From Hemerocallis citrina (taxonomy: Eukaryota > Streptophyta > Magnoliopsida > Asparagales > Asphodelaceae), in assembly GCA_017893485.1 (NCBI GenBank), contig CM030366.1, positions 203,263,455-203,327,454 on the forward strand: a stretch of DNA of 64,000 bases. The letters are read 5' to 3'. The stretch's first letter is position 1. Each line of letters opens with the position of its first letter. The position numbers were made by a program, and so were the translations under genes. The notes under the pieces were generated by a model that saw nothing but the letters and a program-made list of their open reading frames with translations, made no database searches and had not been told where the DNA came from. Shown piece after piece: positions 58,176-64,000 of the stretch.

Positions 58176-61100
58176 TTAGTCTTTGGTTAATTTAGTTTGC
58201 AGCCTGTAATTAAGCAGAATGGACCCCAAATCTATTGGCCCATCCACGCATTGCTGCTGATAGTGGAGGTTTGATGCTGCATCAACTTGATCCTTTAAGA
58301 CATTAATATCAGATTTCAAGATGGCAGCACAGTACTTTACCCTCAATACATTAAGTTGTCTCTTATTGTTCTTCTTCAAGCCACTCTTCCAATTTTTTGC
58401 ACCCCCGCCATGATATGTCTCCATGTGGCGCATCAGAAACACTCCACAATCCTCCTTGTTCGTGTCGTCTCTCCAAGGCATACTTAGCCTCCGGATATTC
58501 ACATTGCGCAGTTCTATGGATTCCTTAATTTTTCCTTTTGACTCCAAAAATAGATTAAACAATTGGTCCTGCAAGATTGTTTAAAACAATATTAACTAAA
58601 AGTAGGCTGAACTCACAACGTTATAAATTTAGGTTTGCAATTATCATAATGTTCGTACCAGTGATCCTGGAACATCGCCATATGTCTTCTTCAACGAACT
58701 AGTATCCATTGCCGATGAGTTATCAATAAGATCAATGCACATATTCTTCAAGTCATATACCATCATGTAAAAATGACTTGCATGTATTATTGGAAACACA
58801 AACTGCATGCGCAAAACAAAATATGCATAGTCGTCAAGTCAACAATAATATTATATACATGCGGATAGCAATTTTTAAATATCTAAATAGCAATTTCTAA
58901 ATTACTAAATAGAAACTTCACACTAACTAAATAGTAACTAACTGAATAGCAATTTCTAAATAACTAAATAGCAATTTCAAAGTAACTAATAGCAACAAAT
59001 TCTTTTACGTCACAAATTGTAATATATGCTCAATATTAAAAAAAATAATAACCATCAAACTTACAATGTCAATGCTGCCCAATTTCATCCACTTCGTAGC
59101 AAGGATTACCTAATCGAGCCGCTCGAAGAACTTCTCTCCTCGTCTCTTCATAGTCCATTCTTTAATAGGGTTCACAGCAGTGAATGCCTAACCGAAAGTT
59201 ATGTTAGGCCGAAAAATTGGTAAAACAAACAAAAGAATGCAAAAAAAATAAAAAAATAAAAATAAAATAAAAATAAATAAATAAATAAATTCATTCAGAC
59301 TCACAGTTAGGTATGTAGATGCGAAGAATCTACATGGTGAACCTTTCGACCGAGACATCTCCTTGTGATTGAGTATCATACTCCAAATATCAACAACTGA
59401 TGCGGCCACAAAAACAGATGGCAAAAGTGACATCATTTGTTCCCTCCTGAGCTGAAACTGTTCGGTGTAGAATAAGATCTCCATCCTACATCAATAAATA
59501 ATAATTCAGCTATAAAAATCCTCGGAATTTCATAATAACTTGCAAAATATTGCATACGTTAAAGAACAACTTACATATCAGCACCAGCATTGTGCATCAC
59601 CCAGAACCCAATCTTCTTTTCAGCATCAGTCCATCCGTCAGTCAACGCCACTTCCCTACGGACGTATGGGGAAATTAATTTTTCAGTCTTCTTCATTTCT
59701 GTTTGTTTCCGACGAACCATGTGGTCTTCAGTCTCAACAGGATTTTTGGCTTGCAAAATAGCAGCATTCTTCTTTACCTTATTAATCTCCACGCCCAGGC
59801 TATCCATGTTCTTCTTCCTATTTTCAACCTCATCCGGACTTTTCTCAATCAAGTTTTCCCCTCCATCAGTAGGAATATGCGTCTCGGTTTCCTACGAAGT
59901 GTTGGTAACAAATAGTCTAGTTAACCTCATTCAAAAAATAGCACAACAATTGAAGATAATCTGAAAAACAACAATCACAATACCTTGCCACTTCGCAGGT
60001 TTATCTGACGCTTTTTATTACCTACATCCGCATCTCGAACAACCTTCAAACATAAATACTACTCCCATAAGCAACTGCAGCATGATTATACAGCAACTGT
60101 AATAATTATAAATAGTAACTGAAATACCAATACCTGACTACTTAAACGACGTGTTCTAATAGGATTTCGACGTTTTCTAAGAGGATTTTGCTCGTCTTCA
60201 ACATTCTGTGGATAGTCATTTGATTTCCCGTCCACCATTTCCTAAACACACAAAAAAAAAAAACATAAAAAAAAATTAAAATTTTATTCCACAATAAGAA
60301 TATTTTCAATATTTACAAACATACATCATCATTACTTTAATTTATGATATTTTAATGTAATTAGCAATTGCATAAGAGGTAGACTGCAACTGAATAATCA
60401 CAAATTAGAAACTCAATATTTCATCATTATTGAACAAAAAATAGCAACTGGATAGCAATTAATTAGCAACTTTATACGTTAAACATAACAAAAGAGATAA
60501 CACATTGTAAGGTATGACCTGTGCGTTTTTTCCTTCCGCCTGCTTAGTGTTCTTATTGTGTGCCTACAAAATACACAAGTCTTTCAATTAAAATAACTTT
60601 TCGTATATGGAAAGTGGAAAAGGAAAAAACATATAAACCTTCAACACCGGATCTTGAACATTCTCAGCTTCCGTATCATCGTCAACTGTCGGTTGTGTTA
60701 AACCAAGGCTGAAACTTGGAGCATTACAGCCCAACACACTCATGTCTGGCCGTTCTGTTTTAGCGGCCACTTCTTTATTAAACGCAAAACGCTTAACAGC
60801 TGCTTCCTCAAGCACTTTTAACTGATCGAATATATCATCCTGGGCCCAGAAGGAATCGTACATATTCTGCGTGCTACCAGCTTGCTGATCCTCCAAATTG
60901 TCACTTTTTACTGCTACATTGGCTGTACAACCCAATAGTACTTGAGCCTTATCAACCATATTCTTGACATTCGGATCAGACATGATCTCTGCCGGCGCAT
61001 CGCGGACCATTGACATTAGATCAACCATCGTATCAGCCATCATCTTCGCCTTTGTAAGGAATTTATCCGCAAACAAACGAACAGCGCCTCCGGCTTCACT

Positions 61101-63197
61101 ACTCTTACCATCTGTTGTCATGCCCGTACGCTTCTCAGATCCTTTTTCAATAACTTCAGCTTCCTTATCTTCTTCAAATTCCTCCCCCGACCATTTGAAT
61201 CGGTCGCAAAGATGTCCTGTCCCGAAACCTTTGTGTTTCTTTTCATCCCTCTCCCGCTTAAACATCTCACTAAACGTCCAGACCTTTATTAATGGAAAAC
61301 ATCATGGAACGGTTCTTCTCAAGAACACGACTCTATCGAGGTAAAGAGCCTACAAAAGATATGAAAAAATAATACAATTAAAAATAATATCAAAAACACG
61401 ACTCGATCGAGGTAACGAGCTGAAAAAATCAATTAACCCAATATTTTATTAGTTGCAACTTATAGCTATTCATATTGCTAATTACAGTACACAAAATATA
61501 TATTTATGAAGTACGAAAACTCACCACAATGAACAGTGTCGGGCCTATGAAGTTTTTTGTTTTTTTCTCCTCCCACTTCAGCTTCCATTCTATGAGGCAT
61601 CTCACCATGTAATCACCCCAATCGTACTCCCTTAGCGTCGATATACATTCCAAGTTGCTCAATATCTGGGAATTCACATACCCATTACCCGGATTTTCAA
61701 ATAGACAAGCTCCTGATAAAACCATGAAATGACGCTTGAACCATACGCCACCGTCAACCTCGCCAAGCATTTTGTCCTTCACAGTATTGATTAATACATT
61801 CTCTTCCCCAATCTTCTGTTTCCACTCCATAACCTTCGGACATACTTCCCTTTTCCGCTTTCTATCTACCTGACGCTTACCCCTCGGCAGTCCGAAAATA
61901 AGTGTAGCGTCATCGGATTCCACATGAATTGACCGTCCATTATCAAACTTCACTTCGTAGCTCCTGGGATCAAAGTGATCAAGAACCCAATACGCCAAAG
62001 AAGCTGGCACCTTCGTCGTTTTCAAATGCAGGATGTTACCAAATCTCATCTCAATTACAGCACGTCGCTGTGCATCCTTCAAGTCTCTCATAGCATTCAC
62101 CAGAATACGGGAGCATGTCCTACTAAGTACAATTGGGTCATCGGCCACGTTCTCAGCCGGCTGCCCATTACCCCCTTTATTTCCAGCTGCTACTTCGACA
62201 AAGTCGTCTTTTATATTCTTCGAACAACCTTCAACATTTGCTTTCATCCTAACACCACGTGCGTGACTTGAACTTGTTTTCGAAACACATCCACCTTCGA
62301 AAGAAATAACACAAATACAGCAATTACAACAAGTTAAAACATATAGATAGCAACTTCTTATTTTAAAACAGCAACAACTGTACAATTCATTAGCAACTAC
62401 TTATTGCAATAACCATCAACACAATAAAACATAATTAGCAACTACCCATTATATACACAGCAACTAAATTCTAATAAATATCAACAATTACAACATACAA
62501 ATCATTATATACCATCAATAAAATTACTATTCAGCTGGTATATTATCATCAACACATAAACGACAACTAATTAAACTAAAACAGCAACAAGTTTACAATT
62601 CAATAGCAACTATTTAATGCAAAAACCATCAATAACATAATACATAAACAGCAACTACATATTATATAAACAGCAATTACAGTACACTAAATAGCAACTC
62701 TTTTTTAGCAAACCAAAAAATACTCGAATTGAAAATATCATATACTGAATAGCAAGATCCATAGATATAAACAGCAACAACAGTACAATTAAAAGCAACT
62801 TTTTTTTAGCAAACAAAAAAATTACTGGAATGAAAATTCTCAAATACTGAGTACCAAGAGCTATACACATAAACAGTAACAACAGTATAATTAAATAGCA
62901 ATTCACTCAAAAAATTAACATTATTTTCTAGGCCCCATATAACTCTCTTATTTCGCCAGCCAGAAAGCCAAACTTTTCAAAGCATTTCAAAAATTATTTG
63001 TCAGGAAAAATTATCACGAACACCATTCAGAAATTTCTAAATAAAACAACAAATTGTTCGGGACTTCAATTAAGTAGAACGAATTGCAAGAAAAAAAATA
63101 ATAAAAGGCAGCCGCGGAACGATATTAAAAAAAAGAAAAACTTACCGGCGCCGGCGCCGTCGCAAATGAGGATCTTCTTGTTCTTTTTCGGTGGCAT
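58176..63197 (-). pseudogene. Ulp1-type (C48) cysteine protease gene of the MULE, 11 exons, two nonsense codons
   Basis: Minus-strand exons with GT-AG borders and matching phase are 63197-63146, 62294-61525, 61349-60639, 60563-60519, 60241-60134, 60043-59984, 59891-59575, 59485-59305, 59187-59065, 58802-58659 and 58568-58176, 967 codons. The start MPPKKNKKILICDGAGA is basic. Exon 2 has AYWVLDHFDPRSYEV and LIFGLPRGKRQ, the N-terminal block of plant transposon Ulp1 proteins. Exon 3 is acidic/basic linker, and exon 7 is coiled-coil-like. The protease core keeps its triad: His in ASHFYMMVYDLK, Asp in CIDLIDNS and Cys in KEDCGVFLMRHME. It would cleave SUMO or a related modifier. TGA at 61302-61304 (exon 3) and TAG at 59110-59112 (exon 9) are the only breaks I see. 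Introns are AT-rich and packed with AATAGCAA motifs. Confidence 0.8.
62286..62852. repeat. Internal direct repeat of the MULE, copy b (Ulp1-like intron 1)
   Basis: Partner of 54141-54711. It spans the acceptor end of the first intron and nine bases of exon 2 of the Ulp1-like gene and is rich in AGCAACTA/AGCAACAA motifs. Confidence 0.85.
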
Positions 63198-63532
63198 CTC
63201 TATCCAAAATGAAATCGCCTAAACTACAATCTTCTTGTTCATGTCCCGCAATTTTGCAACTTTCTGGGATGAAGGAACGAATTGGTGAGAACAAAAACCC
63301 TAGACTCCTTGATGTGTAATTATTGGGGGTGAAGGAAAAAAAATGGTGAATGATTCTGCATTTGCTATTAATTTGGGATACCAAATCTTCTCCCATGTTT
63401 TACGGGAACAAAATATTTCTCTCTCCAATTTGACCAAATTTACCTAAACTGTCACACACACAAAAAAATCTATACAGTATGATCTATTACCATTTTTTGT
63501 AGTTGCATAATCTCAGCCATACAAAATTATTT

Positions 63533-63594
63533 GATGAGTGGTTGGGAGAGGCCCTTAGGTTCTCACCCCAGGGTTGGTTCTCAACCGAACCGAC

Positions 63595-63597
<3 letters not shown>
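63533..63597 (-). repeat. MULE right terminal inverted repeat
   Basis: Reversed, it reads GGGGTCGGTTCGGTTGAGAA, then CCTGGGGTGAGAAC and TAAGGGCCT, matching the left end. It is bounded by (TA)n. Confidence 0.85.

Positions 63598-63598
<1 letters not shown>

Positions 63599-63651
<53 letters not shown>
63599..63651. repeat. (TA)n microsatellite at the MULE right flank
   Basis: About 26 TA units. Copy 1 has a TA run at the equivalent place (28343-28370), so the element landed in or beside an existing TA microsatellite. Confidence 0.85.
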
Positions 63652-63653
<2 letters not shown>

Positions 63654-64000
63654 GAGTCAAGTATGGTCAAGATTGTTGGTTACCTGCAAGAAGATTTGAA
63701 GGCAGAGGAGTTCATACCGAGGTTCTATGCGGAGTTGAGGCTTCACTGTCGATATATAATGAGATGCTTTACAGAGGCATGAGCTGAAGCCCGAAGTGCA
63801 ATTTTTTAAAGCTACTAAATTGGTGAATAATTTTTTTTAATGGTTTAGTACTTTAAATTTTACACAGTACATAGAAATTCATATCTTAATTGAGTTCAAA
63901 CCTGATAAGGAAAAAATTCGATCCCATTTTTTGACAGGAAAAGGTTAGAAATTGAGGGATGCATCTATAAACATAAATGACAATTGATCTGTTAGGATTG
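63652..64000 (+). repeat. Segmental duplication, copy 3 resumed, with solo-LTR start
   Basis: AATGAGTCAAGTATGG onward is collinear with 28557-28908 at high identity. It includes the TGATC target and the first 11 bp (TGTTAGGATTG, 63990-64000) of the solo LTR described at 28898. The window ends inside that LTR. Confidence 0.85.
63663..63782 (+). CDS. Unrecognised 39-aa frame, second copy
   Basis: Same frame as 28571-28690: MVKIVGYLQEDLKAEEFIPR, then a tail ending RCFTEA before TGA. Both copies keep start, stop and length. Substitutions are conservative (V/L and I/F). No family recognised. Confidence 0.35.
   Translation: MVKIVGYLQEDLKAEEFIPRFYAELRLHCRYIMRCFTEA

Larger units (their letters stand above)
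53527..63597. mobile_element. 10-kb Mutator-like element (MULE) with FAR1-type transposase and Ulp1-type protease
   Basis: The outer ~60 bp are inverted: GGTTCGG-GTGAGAACCA, then CTGGGGTGAGAAC and TAAGGGCCT, read on the + strand at the left and on the - strand at the right. Inside are two convergent genes: transposase (53774-57577, +) and a Ulp1-like gene (58176-63197, -), with ~600 bp between their stops. Both flanks are TA-rich microsatellite, so a 9-bp target duplication cannot be distinguished. Removing the copia element and this MULE rejoins copy 3 to the sequence that follows in copy 1 at 28555. MULEs carrying Ulp1-like genes are known (the KAONASHI elements of Arabidopsis, CUMULE of melon); this is a member of that broad class. 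Confidence 0.85.

Noticed and set aside
63142..63396. 84-aa minus-strand frame as the true first exon of the Ulp1-like gene
   Set aside because: The ATG at 63197 in another frame gives a 52-nt exon with a GTAAG donor that joins exon 2 in phase; the 84-aa frame has no such splice match.
1..64000. Endogenous plant virus sequence
   Set aside because: All reverse-transcriptase signals have copia domain order and LTRs, and the LINE pieces are L1-like; no pararetroviral or geminiviral motif was seen.

Overview
The window looks like intergenic heterochromatin from a flowering plant, probably a eudicot with a large genome. It holds nested LTR retrotransposons with initiator tRNA-Met primer sites, a Mutator-like element, Helitron, CACTA, hAT, LINE and SINE pieces, a PPR pseudogene and RADIALIS-like SANT genes. 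I cannot name the species. Most of the sequence is transposon; the only clearly open host genes are three copies of one small SANT/MYB gene.

Region 1 (1-20310) is nested retrotransposons. A Ty1/copia 3' end (1-5346) is split by a 3.7-kb solo LTR (365-4058, target duplication GAAAC). At 5346 the copia LTR is fused to a 5'-truncated, non-autonomous LTR element (5347-15138). That element has ~3.9-kb LTRs, a tRNA-iMet primer site, a polypurine tract and no reverse transcriptase, and it carries 55 nt of the initiator tRNA itself. Next come a minus-strand copia fragment and a minus-strand LTR of the same family, which is split by another solo LTR (15894-19284, TGAAG).

Region 2 (20311-48722) is a segmental-duplication cluster. 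One unit, holding a PPR tail, a long AT-rich flank and a 78-79 aa SANT gene, occurs at ~21600-28897, 31284-34680 and 42423-48722 (continuing at 63650-64000). A fourth, diverged flank fragment lies at ~37380-38236. Comparing copies gives empty sites that date insertions: a 140-bp Helitron and a LINE 3' tail occur only in copy 1, and a larger LINE piece is shared by copies 1 and 3. The fourth fragment holds a hAT-like MITE and a tRNA-derived SINE, each with a matching target duplication.

Region 3 (48723-64000) is copy 3 interrupted by two large insertions. The first is a Tork/Tnt1-like copia element (48723-53433, minus strand, 183-187-bp LTRs, ATATA duplication, several nonsense codons and frameshifts). 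The second is a ~10.07-kb Mutator-like element (53527-63597) with ~60-bp terminal inverted repeats. It carries two convergent genes: a FAR1-type MULE transposase (three exons, three lesions) and an 11-exon Ulp1-type cysteine protease gene whose splice sites and catalytic triad can all be read, with only two nonsense codons. About 570 bp around the protease gene's first intron, including nine bases of its exon 2, is duplicated inside the transposase gene's first intron. This element is the most interesting system in the window.

All family assignments rest on motifs read by eye; no database search was run.
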